NCBI RefSeq assembly: GCF_900086655.1
Contig: NZ_LT575476.1
Coordinates: forward strand, 329,308-393,307
Reading direction: 5' to 3'
Length of the DNA: 64,000 bases
Origin: Paenibacillus tuaregi
GTDB lineage: Bacteria > Bacillota > Bacilli > Paenibacillales > Paenibacillaceae
How positions within the stretch are numbered: position 1 is the first letter of the stretch; every line of letters starts with the position of its first letter. Positions 44,554-54,792 of this stretch are shown here, one piece after another. Position numbers and translations under genes: made by a program. A model generated the notes under the pieces. The model was not told the origin of the DNA. It saw only the letters and a program-made list of their open reading frames with translations, and made no database searches.

Positions 44554-45236
44554 CGGCATTTCTGGACCTGTTCAAGGCACTGCCCTTGACGCTGCTTATT
44601 ACAGCCGTCTCGCTGATTGGCGGCTTCATCATTGCGCTGCCCGTAGCGCTGGTTCGGATTCACCGGGTGCCCGTGCTCCGGCAGCTGGCTTCGGCCTATG
44701 TGACGGTCATCCGAGGCACACCGATGCTGATGCATCTGTTTTTGATATATTACGGGCTGCCGATTCTGATTGATGCCTTGGCCAGAAAGTTCGGCTTTGA
44801 TTTCACAGCGGCATCCATTCCAATTGTATATTTTGTCTTTATTGCCTTCTCGCTCACAGCCGGAGCTTATATGTCCGAGGTGATCCGCTCTGGAATCCAG
44901 GCGGTGGACCGCGGGCAGGTGGAGGCGGCTTATTCGGTCGGCATGACGCCGATTCAGACGTTCCGCCGGATTATTCTGCCGCAGGCGCTGGCGGTCAGTC
45001 TGCTTAATCTGTCCAGCGAGGTGATCGGCATGCTGCATGGTACTACCCTCGCTTTTACCGTCTCCATTACGGAGATTAATGCTAGGGCGAATATTATCGC
45101 TTCGACGAATTGGAAGTTTTTCGAGGCTTATATTGCGGCGGCTCTAATGTTCTGGGGATTAACCGTAATTATTGAACGGGTAACGGCCCGAATTGAAAGG
45201 AAGATCAATACGTTCAACCGAGGCGGTGTCGCATGA
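44526..45236 (+). CDS. tcyM: Amino-acid (cystine-type) ABC transporter permease 2, probable ATT start
   Basis: 236-aa permease pairing with permease 1. The frame is open from 44520, but there is no ATG, GTG or TTG near the true beginning. ATT at 44526 has AAGGTGA 6 bp upstream and gives [20 protein letters not shown], the expected N-terminus of this permease family. The first standard start, TTG 44586, would remove 20 conserved residues and has no ribosome binding site. Coupling loop [20 protein letters not shown], then [20 protein letters not shown]. The stop overlaps the ATPase start (ATGA). ATT is rare but known (infC). Confidence 0.85.
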   Translation: MQLDPQFILTAFLDLFKALPLTLLITAVSLIGGFIIALPVALVRIHRVPVLRQLASAYVTVIRGTPMLMHLFLIYYGLPILIDALARKFGFDFTAASIPIVYFVFIAFSLTAGAYMSEVIRSGIQAVDRGQVEAAYSVGMTPIQTFRRIILPQALAVSLLNLSSEVIGMLHGTTLAFTVSITEINARANIIASTNWKFFEAYIAAALMFWGLTVIIERVTARIERKINTFNRGGVA

Positions 45237-45985
45237 TAAGAGTCCGTAATATTACGAAGAAATTCGGCAAGCAGGAAGTGCTGAAAGGAATTGATTTATC
45301 CGTGGAGCAAGGGGAGGTAGTTGTTATTCTGGGGCCAAGCGGCTCCGGCAAAACGACCCTGCTTCGCTGTCTGAATTTTCTGGAGAAACCGGACAGCGGA
45401 GAAGTCGAAATCTCCGGTTATCAGGTGGACTGCAAGCGCCCCGGCAAGCAGGATATCCAGACACTCCGCAGGAAGACCGCCATGGTGTTCCAGCATTACA
45501 ACCTGTTCAAGCACAAGACCGTCCTTGAGAATGTCATGGAAGGGCTTGTCATTGTACAGGGATTTGGAAAGGTGGAGGCGAGGGAGAAGAGCGTACAGGT
45601 GCTGGAAAAGGTAGGGCTTGGCGATAAGCTGGATATGTATCCAAGCCAGCTGTCGGGCGGCCAGCAGCAGCGGGTTGGCATAGCCAGGGCGCTTGCGCTT
45701 GAACCTGAGGTGATCCTGTTCGATGAGCCGACATCGGCACTGGACCCGGAACTCGTTGGGGAGGTGTTGTCGGTGATCCGCAGGATCGCTGCTGAGGGGA
45801 TCACCATGATTGTGGTGACTCATGAGATGGGCTTCGCCAGGGACGTATCCAGTCACGTGGTCTTTATGGACGGCGGGGTCGTTGTGGAGGAAGGGAAGCC
45901 AAATGAAATTTTCCGGTCTCCCAAGGAGGAGCGGACCCGGCAATTTCTCAGTCGGATTACGCCGGAGCTTACTTATGACATCTAA
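45233..45985 (+). CDS. tcyN: Amino-acid (cystine-type) ABC transporter ATP-binding protein
   Basis: 250-aa ATPase: Walker [10 protein letters not shown] (about 35), Q-loop FQHYNLF, signature LSGGQQQR, Walker [15 protein letters not shown] and H-loop VVTHEMGFA, all intact. Typical of polar amino acid importers and closest to the TcyN class from its place behind two permeases. Starts at ATG 45233, coupled to the permease by ATGA. A short gap and a ribosome binding site lead into the LLM oxidoreductase gene. Confidence 0.95.
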   Translation: MIRVRNITKKFGKQEVLKGIDLSVEQGEVVVILGPSGSGKTTLLRCLNFLEKPDSGEVEISGYQVDCKRPGKQDIQTLRRKTAMVFQHYNLFKHKTVLENVMEGLVIVQGFGKVEAREKSVQVLEKVGLGDKLDMYPSQLSGGQQQRVGIARALALEPEVILFDEPTSALDPELVGEVLSVIRRIAAEGITMIVVTHEMGFARDVSSHVVFMDGGVVVEEGKPNEIFRSPKEERTRQFLSRITPELTYDI

Positions 45986-46010
45986 CTTGAAGGAAAGCGG
46001 GGGAGAAGCA

Positions 46011-47054
46011 TTGGGGATCAGGCTGAGTATATTGGATCAAAGCCCGGTGTTTGAAGGCGAGACACCGGAGGAGGCGTTCTCGCATACTGTGGAACTTGCC
46101 CAAGCCGCCGAACGGCTGGGTTATGAGAGGTTCTGGGTGTCTGAGCACCATGATGGGGACAAGGTAGCGGGTTCCTCGCCAGAGGTGCTCATCGCCTACT
46201 TGCTTGCCAAGACGAGTCGAATCCGTATCGGTTCAGGCGGCGTTATGCTTCAGCATTACAGCCCGTATAAAGTAGCCGAGAACTTTAATGTGCTGGCATC
46301 CCTGGCACCGGGCCGGGTGGATTTAGGGATCGGCCGCGCCCCCGGAGGGCTGCCGCGTTCGACGCGGGCGCTCCAGCAGGGGAATCCGGCAGCTGGGGAT
46401 TCACTCACAGATAAGCTTAAGGAGCTCAGTGGGTATGTGTACAACCGGCTGAGTGAGGAGCATCCGCTCTTCGGACTGAGGGCGACTCCTCTGCCGGGAC
46501 AGCCCGCACGGATTCACCTGCTTGGCGCAAGTGTGCAGAGCGCGGAGCTGGCCGCAGAGCTCGGGCTGCCTTATGTGTTCGCTTTGTTCATCAACAGTGA
46601 CCCTGTTGTGGCTGAGGACGCCTTTGCCGCGTATCATCGGTCCTTCAATTATGCAGGCGGAAGCAAGCCTCAGCCGATTATTGCGCTGCCTGTCATTGTG
46701 GCGGATACAGATGCTGAGGCCGAGAGTCTGGCCAGCGAACAGAAGCTGTACCGGGTGACGCTGGAGAGCGGCGGGAAGGCGACCGTGGGCAGTCTCGAGC
46801 AAGCCGAAGAATTCGGCAGGCAGGCCGGGGAGCCCTTCACTATAGAGGAGCGGCTGGCGGAAGTTACGAAGGGTTCCAAAGCAACCGTCAGGCACAAGCT
46901 GCTTGAGGTAGGAGAACGGTACGGTGTGGCCGAATATATCATTATTACGGCACTGCAGGACTTCAGCAAGCGGGTCCGCTCCTATGAGCTGCTTAAGGAG
47001 GCTTTTACGGAAGCAGCTGCCGTACATTCGGAAGGAACGATCAAGGAGGTCTAA
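46011..47054 (+). CDS. LLM-class flavin-dependent oxidoreductase (luciferase-like)
   Basis: 347-aa FMNH2-dependent monooxygenase of the bacterial-luciferase superfamily, of the short LSILDQSPV type (YtmO/CmoO-like). Seen: RLSILDQSPVFEGETPEEAF, RFWVSEHHD, RIRIGSGGVMLQHYSPYKVA, and the GRVDLGIGRAPGG loop. The start is TTG 46011 with GGGGGAG 6 bp upstream; ATG 45975 would add 12 atypical residues. In B. subtilis a related protein sits downstream of tcyJKLMN, in the operon for S-modified cysteine use, so a role in sulfur release or detoxification is plausible. Confidence 0.88.
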   Translation: MGIRLSILDQSPVFEGETPEEAFSHTVELAQAAERLGYERFWVSEHHDGDKVAGSSPEVLIAYLLAKTSRIRIGSGGVMLQHYSPYKVAENFNVLASLAPGRVDLGIGRAPGGLPRSTRALQQGNPAAGDSLTDKLKELSGYVYNRLSEEHPLFGLRATPLPGQPARIHLLGASVQSAELAAELGLPYVFALFINSDPVVAEDAFAAYHRSFNYAGGSKPQPIIALPVIVADTDAEAESLASEQKLYRVTLESGGKATVGSLEQAEEFGRQAGEPFTIEERLAEVTKGSKATVRHKLLEVGERYGVAEYIIITALQDFSKRVRSYELLKEAFTEAAAVHSEGTIKEV

Positions 47055-47056
47055 CC

Positions 47057-48235
47057 ATGCTGCTTGAAGATCAGCTTATTGCCATGCGCCGCCAGCTTCA
47101 CGAATATCCGGAAGTTTCGCATGAAGAGTATAAGACAACGGAATCTATCCGGAGCTGGCTGAAAGAGGCCGGAATCCGTATCCTGGACTACGGTCTCAAG
47201 ACCGGCGTTATCGCCGAAGTGGGAGGCCTGCGGGGCGGCCCTGTGATTGCGCTGCGGGCAGATATAGACGCCCTGCCGATTCAAGAGGAGACGGGGCTGG
47301 AATACGCCTCCAAAATCCCGGGCCGCATGCATGCCTGCGGACATGACTTTCATACCGCCTCGGTGCTGGGAGCCGCCTACCTGCTTAAGTAGCGGGAGGA
47401 TGAACTGGCTGGCACCGTGCGCCTTGTCTTCCAGCCTGCGGAGGAGCGGGCCGAAGGGGCGGAGTTGGTGCTGGCAAGCGGTGCGCTGGATGGAGTCAGC
47501 GCCATCTTCGGCATGCATAACAAGCCGGACCTCCCGGTCGGCACGGTGGGCATCCGTCCGGGGCCTTTGATGGCTGCGGCGGATGGCTTCGTGATCGAGG
47601 TGCTGGGCCAGGGCACGCATGCCGCCGTGCCGGAGAATGGCCGTGACCCGATCGTGGCCGCTTCGCACATTGTCACGGCGCTTCAGACCATCTCCAGCCG
47701 GAATGTAGGCTCACTGGAGAGCGCGGTGGTCAGTGTGACCCGCTTCCACAGCGGTACAGCGTGGAACGTTGTTCCAGATAAGGCTGTTCTGGATGGGACG
47801 ATCCGGACATTTGACCCGGAGGTGCGGACCCGGGTGCTGGCCCGGTTCGAAGAAGTGGTGCGCGGCGTTAGCGCGGCGCTCGGAACCACGGCAGAGCTTA
47901 GGTGGGTGAAGGGGCCGCCGGCCGTTCACAACGATCCTGCGCTTGCCAAGCTGACCACCTCTGCCGCCGAGAATGCGGGGCTGGCTGTGGTGGAGGTGGA
48001 GCCTTCGCCGGCGGGCGAGGATTTCGCGTATTATCAGAAGCGGATACCTGGCTTTTTTGTGTTTATGGGGACATCCGGCAGCAGGGAATGGCACCATCCG
48101 GCCTTTGACTTGGACGAAAGGGCCTTGCCGCTTAGTGCTGAATTTCTGGCGGAGTGGGCGAAGCTTGGGGTAGACCGCTTCAGCACGCTTCAGGTGGGAA
48201 GCCGGGGAGGGGAAGAGAATCAAAACAACCTTTGA
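47057..48235 (+). pseudogene. M20 amidohydrolase interrupted by an in-frame TAG
   Basis: The gene encodes an M20-family amidohydrolase (amino-acylase/hippurate hydrolase type), which in modified-cysteine operons removes N-acyl groups. The reading frame runs from GTG/ATG around 47057 to TAG at 47390-47392, then continues in the same frame to 48235. The amber codon falls where homologs have a Gln or Lys (LLK-stop-REDELAGTVRLVFQP), so a single CAG to TAG change explains it. Both halves are otherwise well conserved: ALRADIDALPIQEETGLEYA, metal site HACGHDFHTA, PAEERAEGAELV and the end HHPAFDLDE. If the base is right the product is truncated at 111 residues, unless suppressed or restarted downstream. 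Confidence 0.85.
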
Positions 48236-49361
48236 TGTCATTGTGGTCGGCGCGGGCTCCATGGGTATGAGTGCCGGGGCTCATCTGGCCAGGCGGGGGA
48301 TACGCACCCTGCTGATTGACGCCTTTGACCCTCCTCATAAGGAAGGGAGCCACCACGGTGATACTCGTCTCATCCGGCATGCCTATCACGGCGGGCCGTC
48401 TTACATAGCTCTGGCGATCCGGGCTCACGAGCTGTGGAATGAGCTGGAGGAGGAGAGCGGAGATACCCTGCTGGTCACTTCCGGGGTGATAAATCTAAGC
48501 TCCCCACAGGTGATCTCGTACAGGGAACGGCTTGAGGATTCTCTGCGGCTCGGTCTGCGGATCGAGCATCTGGATGCGGTAGAAATCCACAAGCGCTGGC
48601 CGGGTTTTACGGTACCCGAGGATTATATGGGGCTGTATGAGCCGGACGCGGGCTATCTGCTTAGCGAGCGCTGTGTGTCGGCGTACCGCATGGCGGCCGG
48701 GGAAGCAGGGGCTGAGCTCTTGGCCAATACCCGGGTGGTAAGGCTGGAAGAGCGGGGCGAAGGCGTATCCGTACATACCGATAAGATGGGTATATTTCAT
48801 GCAGCCAAGGTTATTCTTAGTGCAGGAGCATGGTTTCAGACGCTGGAGCCCTATGTAACCCTGCCAATTACACCTGTCCGCAAGACGGTGGGCTGGTTCG
48901 GGACCGCTGGAGCACAGTTTGACGTGGGAAGATTTCCCGGCTTCACCCTGAACACCCCGGAGGGAGGCTATTATGGGTTCCCGAATATTGCCGGGGCTGG
49001 TCTCAAAATCGGACGCCATGACGGGGGAAAGGTCTGGAGCCCGGGAGAGCCTTATCTGCCGTTCGGCAGTGATCCAGAAGATGAGGGCGATTTGAGAAAA
49101 GCCCTGGAGGCTTACATCCCCGGTGCGGCAGGTGCCTTAAAGCGGGGCGTGGTCTGTAAGTACGAACGGACTCCGGACGAGGACTTCATTATCGACCGCT
49201 ATGATGGATATTCCCATGTCTGGATTGCCGGAGGCTTCTCTGGACATGGCTTCAAATTTTCGAGTGTGGTGGGAGAGATCCTGGCCGATCTGGCCGAGAC
49301 GGGAACAACCCGGCATGATATCGGATTGTTCTCCCTGAGCAGGTTTAACTTAAATAAATGA
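48219..49361 (+). CDS. solA: FAD-dependent amine oxidase (SolA/MSOX-like), probable ATC start
   Basis: 380-aa flavoprotein of the sarcosine oxidase / N-methyltryptophan oxidase family. The FAD motif FDVIVVGAGSMGMSAGAHLA must begin upstream of the first standard start (GTG 48243), which would delete its beta strand. ATC 48219 has GGGGAGG 8 bp upstream and gives KTTFDVIVVGAGSMG, the expected N-terminus. Other blocks: GSHHGDTRLIRHAYHGGPSY near 39, DTLLVTSGVINL, and the C-terminal IAGGFSGHGFKFSSVVGEIL. It would oxidise a secondary amine or N-methyl amino acid, releasing hydrogen peroxide. Last gene of the cystine-type operon; overlaps the M20 gene by 17 bp. Confidence 0.87.
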   Translation: MKTTFDVIVVGAGSMGMSAGAHLARRGIRTLLIDAFDPPHKEGSHHGDTRLIRHAYHGGPSYIALAIRAHELWNELEEESGDTLLVTSGVINLSSPQVISYRERLEDSLRLGLRIEHLDAVEIHKRWPGFTVPEDYMGLYEPDAGYLLSERCVSAYRMAAGEAGAELLANTRVVRLEERGEGVSVHTDKMGIFHAAKVILSAGAWFQTLEPYVTLPITPVRKTVGWFGTAGAQFDVGRFPGFTLNTPEGGYYGFPNIAGAGLKIGRHDGGKVWSPGEPYLPFGSDPEDEGDLRKALEAYIPGAAGALKRGVVCKYERTPDEDFIIDRYDGYSHVWIAGGFSGHGFKFSSVVGEILADLAETGTTRHDIGLFSLSRFNLNK

Positions 49362-49369
49362 GACTGAGG

Positions 49370-49394
49370 CGGGCGGGTTACAAGCCCGTCTTTT
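49370..49394 (+). terminator. Terminator after the amine oxidase gene
   Basis: CGGGC and GCCCG form a short stem followed by TCTTTTG, eight bases after the stop. Short but well placed. Confidence 0.6.
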
Positions 49395-49625
49395 GCTGTT
49401 CGAAGTCTGCCGTTCCTGAAGCCGGGGCCGGTGGTTCTTATCAACCTCTTTTCACAAGGAGTAGTGACTCTTTTATTTTCACATTTCTGATTTAGAAATC
49501 AAACCCGCTAGGGTTTATTTGTTATACTTATATTTAGAACTTTTTAGTAAGTAAGATGGACAATACCTAAGCTAATCTACTCAGGTTTTCCGTAGACAGC
49601 ATACTGGCTTAAAGGAGGGGCAATT

Positions 49626-51794
49626 ATGGACTGGGCTGGCCCTGCCGCATTATCCGGAGCCGCGTTTGTCCTGCTCTTGGCTATTGGTTTCCTCGTGCTG
49701 CGATATTATTTGCGCCGTCTGCACTTTAATGAGAAGCGCTTTGAAGCGGCCGCGCTGGGATCGGATGCCGTGATTTGGGATACCGTCGACCCGTTTGGGC
49801 ATTATTATGTCTCGGAGAGCTGGTATGAACGGATGGGTTATGCTCCCGGGGAGGTTAGCGGACATCAGGACAAATGGTGGGATCTGATCCATCCGGAGGA
49901 TGCCCCCAAGGTGGTGAAGGCCAGGGATGAGCACTTGAAGGGGTTGACCCCGTTCTATAAGACTGAGTACCGCATGCGTAAGAAAAATGGGGATTACATT
50001 TGGTTTGAAGTGCGGGGCAAAGCCATTAGACAATCGGACGGCCGTATTCTGAGGTTCGCAGGCTCCATGGTCGATATCACGGAGAAGAAGAATTACGAGC
50101 TTCGGCTCACGCAGAGCTACAATGAGCTGAAATCTAGTGAAGAAAACTATCGGCTGATTGTCGACGCCGTGAATGACGGAATATGGGAGATGGACTACGA
50201 GAAAGGGCATCTGTATCTATCCCAACGTCTTAAGGAAATGCTTGGATTTGCCGACCGGCCTGAAATGAATATGCAGCTGCTGTTTCAGAAGATTCATCCG
50301 GAGGACCGGGGCAGGGTAAGGTCTGCCGCACTCAGGCATATCAGACAGCGCACAGAGCATTTTCAAGTTGAATACCGCTTAAGGCAGGATAATGGTATTT
50401 ATAATTGGTATCTTGGGCGGGGCAAGGCGTTGTTCAATGAACAGGGCCAAGTCTATCGTCTGGCGGGTTCAAATACGGATATTCACCGGATGAAGCAGGT
50501 TCATGAGGAGCTTCACACCCTGGCCTATTATGATTCCTTAAGTGGTCTGCCGAACAGGCTGTTTATGCTGGAAGAGCTGGACCGTTTCTTCAGAAGCCCG
50601 GAGGGGGAAGCGGCTGTATTCTTCATTGATATGGATAACTTCAAATTCATCAATGACACGCTGGGGCACAAATCCGGAGACAAGCTGATCCGGAAGGTCA
50701 GTCAAAGACTGGCCTCACTGCTGCCAGCCGAGGGAATCTTGTTCCGGCTGGGCGGGGACGAATTTGTATATTTTCTTAAGGGGCTCGAGAGCCGGAGCGC
50801 TGTGCTCGGAATCGCCGAGAATGTGATCCGCAAATTCAAACAGCCGATCCGGATTAACTCCAGCAACCTGTATGCGTCGGTCAGCATTGGCGTAGCCTGT
50901 TACCCTGAAGATGGGCAGGATACGGAGGAGCTGCTGAAAAATGCGGATGTGGCCATGTATAGGTCGAAGAAAGCCGGCAAAGGCCTGTGTACCATGTATG
51001 ACAAAACCATGCAATCGGCGCTTTTGGAGCGGATGAACATTGACAAACATCTACGGAATGCTCTGGACCATGATGAATTCATCCTCCAGTATCAGCCGCA
51101 GATGAACATGGTCACCGGCCAGATTGACGGCTTCGAGGCTCTGCTCCGCTGGCATAATCGGGAGCTGGGCAAGGTGCCGCCGGGGCTGTTTATTCCGGTG
51201 GCTGAGGACAGCAGGGTAATCATCCCGATCGGGGAGTGGGCCTTGATTACGGCGTGTGCTTTCATGAAGGCGATGCATGATAAAGGCTACCCGGAATGCC
51301 GGATATCCGTGAATATTTCGGTAATCCAGCTGGTTCAAGAAGAGTTCGTCACTACGGTACTGGATATCCTGGAGGATACGGGGCTTGCTCCGCAGTTTTT
51401 AGAGCTGGAGATTACGGAGTCCATCTTTATGGAGTCGTATGAGCCGATTATCGATAAGCTGGAGATTCTCAGGTCCCTTGGGGTGCGGATTGCCTTGGAC
51501 GATTTCGGAACCGGCTATTCTTCACTCAGCTATTTGAAGCAGTTACCCATCTCCACACTCAAGATTGACAAGGCATTCATCGATAACCTGCCGGAGGAGA
51601 ACAAGAACCGTTCTTTAACCGAAGCGATCATTGCGATCGGGCATAAGATGGGTCTTGAAGTCGTTGCTGAAGGCGTGGAATCCTACAAGCAGCTCTCGTA
51701 TTTAAAAGATAGCGGCTGCGATTTGATTCAAGGTTATTTTCTGAGCAAGCCGGTGAATGAGGATGAAGCGGAAGTCCTGCTTCAGCGGTATTAA
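49626..51794 (+). CDS. PAS-GGDEF-EAL cyclic-di-GMP enzyme
   Basis: 722-aa membrane protein. One N-terminal helix (about 10-30, FVLLLAIGFLVLRYYL), two PAS/PAC domains (about 40-150 and 170-290), a GGDEF domain with GGDEF intact at 376-380 and FFIDMDNFKFINDTLGHKSG before it, then EAL at 504-506 with the catalytic blocks ELEITESIF, DDFGTGYSSLSYLKQLP and VAEGVES intact. Both cyclase and phosphodiesterase residues look complete, so it may make or degrade c-di-GMP according to PAS signals. ATG 49626 has AAGGAGGGG 5 bp upstream. It stands alone and ends near a strong hairpin. Confidence 0.96.
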   Translation: MDWAGPAALSGAAFVLLLAIGFLVLRYYLRRLHFNEKRFEAAALGSDAVIWDTVDPFGHYYVSESWYERMGYAPGEVSGHQDKWWDLIHPEDAPKVVKARDEHLKGLTPFYKTEYRMRKKNGDYIWFEVRGKAIRQSDGRILRFAGSMVDITEKKNYELRLTQSYNELKSSEENYRLIVDAVNDGIWEMDYEKGHLYLSQRLKEMLGFADRPEMNMQLLFQKIHPEDRGRVRSAALRHIRQRTEHFQVEYRLRQDNGIYNWYLGRGKALFNEQGQVYRLAGSNTDIHRMKQVHEELHTLAYYDSLSGLPNRLFMLEELDRFFRSPEGEAAVFFIDMDNFKFINDTLGHKSGDKLIRKVSQRLASLLPAEGILFRLGGDEFVYFLKGLESRSAVLGIAENVIRKFKQPIRINSSNLYASVSIGVACYPEDGQDTEELLKNADVAMYRSKKAGKGLCTMYDKTMQSALLERMNIDKHLRNALDHDEFILQYQPQMNMVTGQIDGFEALLRWHNRELGKVPPGLFIPVAEDSRVIIPIGEWALITACAFMKAMHDKGYPECRISVNISVIQLVQEEFVTTVLDILEDTGLAPQFLELEITESIFMESYEPIIDKLEILRSLGVRIALDDFGTGYSSLSYLKQLPISTLKIDKAFIDNLPEENKNRSLTEAIIAIGHKMGLEVVAEGVESYKQLSYLKDSGCDLIQGYFLSKPVNEDEAEVLLQRY

Positions 51795-51967
51795 TTCGTC
51801 CTTCGGTTAGTACCCTTTAATTCAAATCTGTTAAGGTCATTTGGGTCACCGCATACGGAAGAAGGGCAGTGCGGACTGAACTTTCGACGTGGTTTGCTTA
51901 GATGCTCTAATGTTTAAATGGATCAAGGACTGCGATAGCCCGATAGTTAATTTCTTGAATTCACCTA

Positions 51968-52012
51968 AAGTGCCCCGGCCCGGGATAGCTGTTATCCCTG
52001 GCTGGGGCACTT
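51968..52012 (+). terminator. Hairpin terminator after the GGDEF-EAL gene
   Basis: AAGTGCCCC with GGGGCACTT form the base of a long stem (also CGGGATAGC with ATCCCTGGC), followed by GTTATAAG. It lies 170 bp after the stop and 160 bp before the convergent AKR gene's stop, so it may serve both. No other feature was seen in 51795-52174. Confidence 0.7.
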
Positions 52013-52174
52013 GTTATAAGTAAATACAATCCAATTGAAATTCAGCTCAATCATATCCCAATCGCCAAAACACTCCGGTAATTCTAAGCTGACAGCACAC
52101 ACTGGAGCTAGTATCTAGTAGGGCGGAACTTCTCGACCTCATTTTCCCCCTCGGACGGTTAACTCGCCTTGGGT

Positions 52175-53161
52175 TCAGCGATCCAAGCTTTTCATCGATG
52201 CTTCAGGATACCGCTGGCCTGCTGCAGCTCCCCGTGGGGCCACGTCTTCGATTCTTGCTTTATCCTCATCGGTCAACACAATTCGGAGCGCACCGATATT
52301 TTCATCCAAATTTGTTCTGCGCTTGGTGCCGGGGATGGGAACAATATCGTCTCCCTGGGCCAGCAGCCAGGCAAGCGCGAGCTGGGATGGCTGGCAGCCT
52401 TTCTCCGTGGCAATCTCCCGGATTCGCTCCACCAGCTCTAAATTTTTCTTAAAGTTCTCGCCTTGGAAGCGAGGTGAATTTCTACGATAATCATCCTCCG
52501 ACAAATCTTCAAAACGCTTGATTTGACCCGTAAGAAATCCTCTCCCAAGCGGGCTGTAAGGCACGAATCCAATACCAAGTTCACGGCATACCGGCAAGAT
52601 CTCATCCTCGACATCACGGCTCCATAGTGAATATTCGGTTTGAAGCGCGGTAATGGGATGAACTGCATTCGCTTTGCGGATTGTTTTCACGGAGGCCTCG
52701 GATAATCCTAAATAGCGAACTTTCCCTTCCTTCACCAGATCGGCCATTGCACCCACAGTTTCCTCAATCGGCGTATTCGGGTCCACGCGGTGCTGGTAAT
52801 ATAAATCGATATGGTCCACACCGAGCCGCTTCAGACTGGCTTCACAGGCTTGTCTGACATACTCAGGCCGCCCGTTAATCCCGAGCATAGTCCCGTCAGC
52901 CGCCCGGACATTGCCAAACTTGGTAGCTAGAACAACTTGATCCCGGCGGCCTTTAACAGCCCGTCCGACCAGCTCCTCATTTCGGCCGACCCCGTACATA
53001 TCAGCTGTGTCCAGAAAGGTTAGCCCCTGCTCAAGTGCGTGGTGGATCGTGTGAATGGACTCTTCATCATCCCGTCCACTATAGAAGTCCGACATGCCCA
53101 TACAACCCAAACCTAAAGCGGAAACTTGCAAGCCTGTTTTGCCTAAAGTTCTTGTCTGCAT
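52175..53161 (-). CDS. Aldo/keto reductase
   Basis: 328-aa NADPH-dependent reductase of the YajO/Tas-like AKR group. Seen: [34 protein letters not shown] with the catalytic Tyr and Asp, [35 protein letters not shown], and the NADP-binding end [18 protein letters not shown]. Catalytic tetrad residues D, Y, K and H are present. ATG 53161; GGAGG lies 12 bp upstream, whereas ATG 53173 would start right on it. Substrate unknown. Monocistronic and divergent from the glycoside hydrolase operon. Confidence 0.93.
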   Translation of the reverse strand: MQTRTLGKTGLQVSALGLGCMGMSDFYSGRDDEESIHTIHHALEQGLTFLDTADMYGVGRNEELVGRAVKGRRDQVVLATKFGNVRAADGTMLGINGRPEYVRQACEASLKRLGVDHIDLYYQHRVDPNTPIEETVGAMADLVKEGKVRYLGLSEASVKTIRKANAVHPITALQTEYSLWSRDVEDEILPVCRELGIGFVPYSPLGRGFLTGQIKRFEDLSEDDYRRNSPRFQGENFKKNLELVERIREIATEKGCQPSQLALAWLLAQGDDIVPIPGTKRRTNLDENIGALRIVLTDEDKARIEDVAPRGAAAGQRYPEASMKSLDR

Positions 53162-53395
53162 TCTTAGGATCATCCTCCATATGAATTCAAATGGTTATTA
53201 CAGGGCTAATCTGTGACCGTGTTCCATTTTAAATTATAGCACTTTTCCCTTTCCTTCCAAATTATTAATAGAACCCGATTATTGACAGAACCCCGCCTTA
53301 AGACCAGCTTACAATTATACTCTTGCGTATGTGCCATGCTTTTGCTTCATAAGGTTCTTTGATTTGTCCATGTCATATTAGTTTTTTTGTCTGTT

Positions 53396-53409
53396 TGAAA
53401 ATGCTTTCA
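53396..53409. promoter_or_regulatory. cre-like site before the mannoside-degradation operon
   Basis: TGAAAATGCTTTCA is a near-palindrome one base away from the cre form TGAAAACGCTTTCA. It lies 64 bp upstream of the GH125 start, where CcpA repression would be expected. The central CG is altered to TG, so it could be weak. Confidence 0.5.
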
Positions 53410-53472
53410 TCCATTAGAGTAAGGATAAGTCTATTTATGTCAAACAACAGTCCCCCAAGGAGTGAAGATCAT

Positions 53473-54792
53473 ATGGAACAATTCAGATTACCGAAGATCG
53501 CAATGCCGGAGCTTACTCTGCCCAAGGCTATTCAGGATGTGCTGGCCGAAGCGGAAGAGAAGCTGAAGCACCGGCCGAAGCTGCTGCAGCTGTTCAAGAA
53601 CTGCTTCCCAAATACATTGGAGACTACTACTAAACTGCTCGATGACGGAACGACCTTTGTCATTACCGGGGACATCCCGGCGTCCTGGCTCAGAGATTCG
53701 GTGGAGCAGGTGATTCACTATATTCCTTTTGCCAAAGAAGATAAAGACCTCCAGCGTATTATTGGCGGACTGATCAAGCGTCACGTCAAGTATATCCTGA
53801 TTGATCCGTACGCGAATGCTTTTAACGAGCTGGCGAATGACTGGCACTGGAGCAAAGTGGATATTACGGAAATGTCGCCATGGGTATGGGAGCGGAAGTT
53901 CGAACTGGACTCCCTGTGCTTCTCTATGCGCCTGGCTTATAAATACTGGAAGGAAACTGGAATTACCGATATCTTTGATCTGGAATTCAGACAGGCGATG
54001 CAGACCATCTATGATCTGTTCAAAACCGAGCAGCGCCATTTCGAGCTGTCTCCTTACCGGTTTACACGCAACAACGGCATTCCAGAGGATTCCATCCGCA
54101 ACAACGGGATGGGTATGCCGGTGAACTACACCGGAATGATCTGGTCCGGCTTTAGATCCAGTGACGACGCCTGCGACTTCCATTACAATGTTCCGGCGAA
54201 CATGTTTGCTGTGGTGACTCTGCGTCAGATGCAGGAGTTCGCGGAATGGGTATACCGTGATCTTGGCTTCCTGGCAGAGCTTAAAGCGCTCGAAGCGGAT
54301 GTGGATCATGGCATCAAGCTGTACGGTATTTACCGTCATCCGAAGTTCGGACCGATCTATGCTTATGAGACTGACGGCTTCGGGAATTACTGCCTGATGG
54401 ATGACGCAGGCACACCAGGATTGATGTCTATCCCTTATTTAGGATATGTAGGCGCTGAGGATGAAATTTATCAGAATACAAGACGTTTTGCGCTTAGCAA
54501 AGAGAACCCGTTCTATTTCGAGGGCAAGGTGGCTAAGGGAATCGGAAGCCCGCATACCCCTAAGGACTACATCTGGCACATGGCGTTGTCGATGCAGGGC
54601 CTGACGGCGAGCAGCAAGGAAGAGAAGCTGGAGATGATTGCGACTCTGGAGGCAACGGATGCGGATACCGGCTTTATGCATGAGGGCTTCCACGCGGATG
54701 ATCCAACGATTTTCACACGCAAATGGTTCGCCTGGTCCAACAGTCTGTTCTCCCAGCTCGTCTATACCGCGATGAAGGAAGAGATTCTATGA
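53473..54792 (+). CDS. GH125 exo-alpha-1,6-mannosidase-like protein
   Basis: 439 aa, a GH125 enzyme that removes non-reducing alpha-1,6-mannose. Characteristic family blocks: [19 protein letters not shown] near 55, [20 protein letters not shown] near 115, [36 protein letters not shown] near 215 (catalytic region), and [20 protein letters not shown]. Family-typical length; no signal peptide, so it acts in the cytoplasm on imported glycan pieces. ATG 53473 with AAGGAG 10 bp upstream; the longer frame from 53359 crosses the cre-like site. Coupled to the next gene by ATGA. Confidence 0.93.
   Translation: MEQFRLPKIAMPELTLPKAIQDVLAEAEEKLKHRPKLLQLFKNCFPNTLETTTKLLDDGTTFVITGDIPASWLRDSVEQVIHYIPFAKEDKDLQRIIGGLIKRHVKYILIDPYANAFNELANDWHWSKVDITEMSPWVWERKFELDSLCFSMRLAYKYWKETGITDIFDLEFRQAMQTIYDLFKTEQRHFELSPYRFTRNNGIPEDSIRNNGMGMPVNYTGMIWSGFRSSDDACDFHYNVPANMFAVVTLRQMQEFAEWVYRDLGFLAELKALEADVDHGIKLYGIYRHPKFGPIYAYETDGFGNYCLMDDAGTPGLMSIPYLGYVGAEDEIYQNTRRFALSKENPFYFEGKVAKGIGSPHTPKDYIWHMALSMQGLTASSKEEKLEMIATLEATDADTGFMHEGFHADDPTIFTRKWFAWSNSLFSQLVYTAMKEEIL

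Noticed and set aside
44586-45236. Permease 2 starting at TTG 44586
   Set aside because: It has no ribosome binding site and would remove a conserved N-terminal segment that is open in frame back to 44520.
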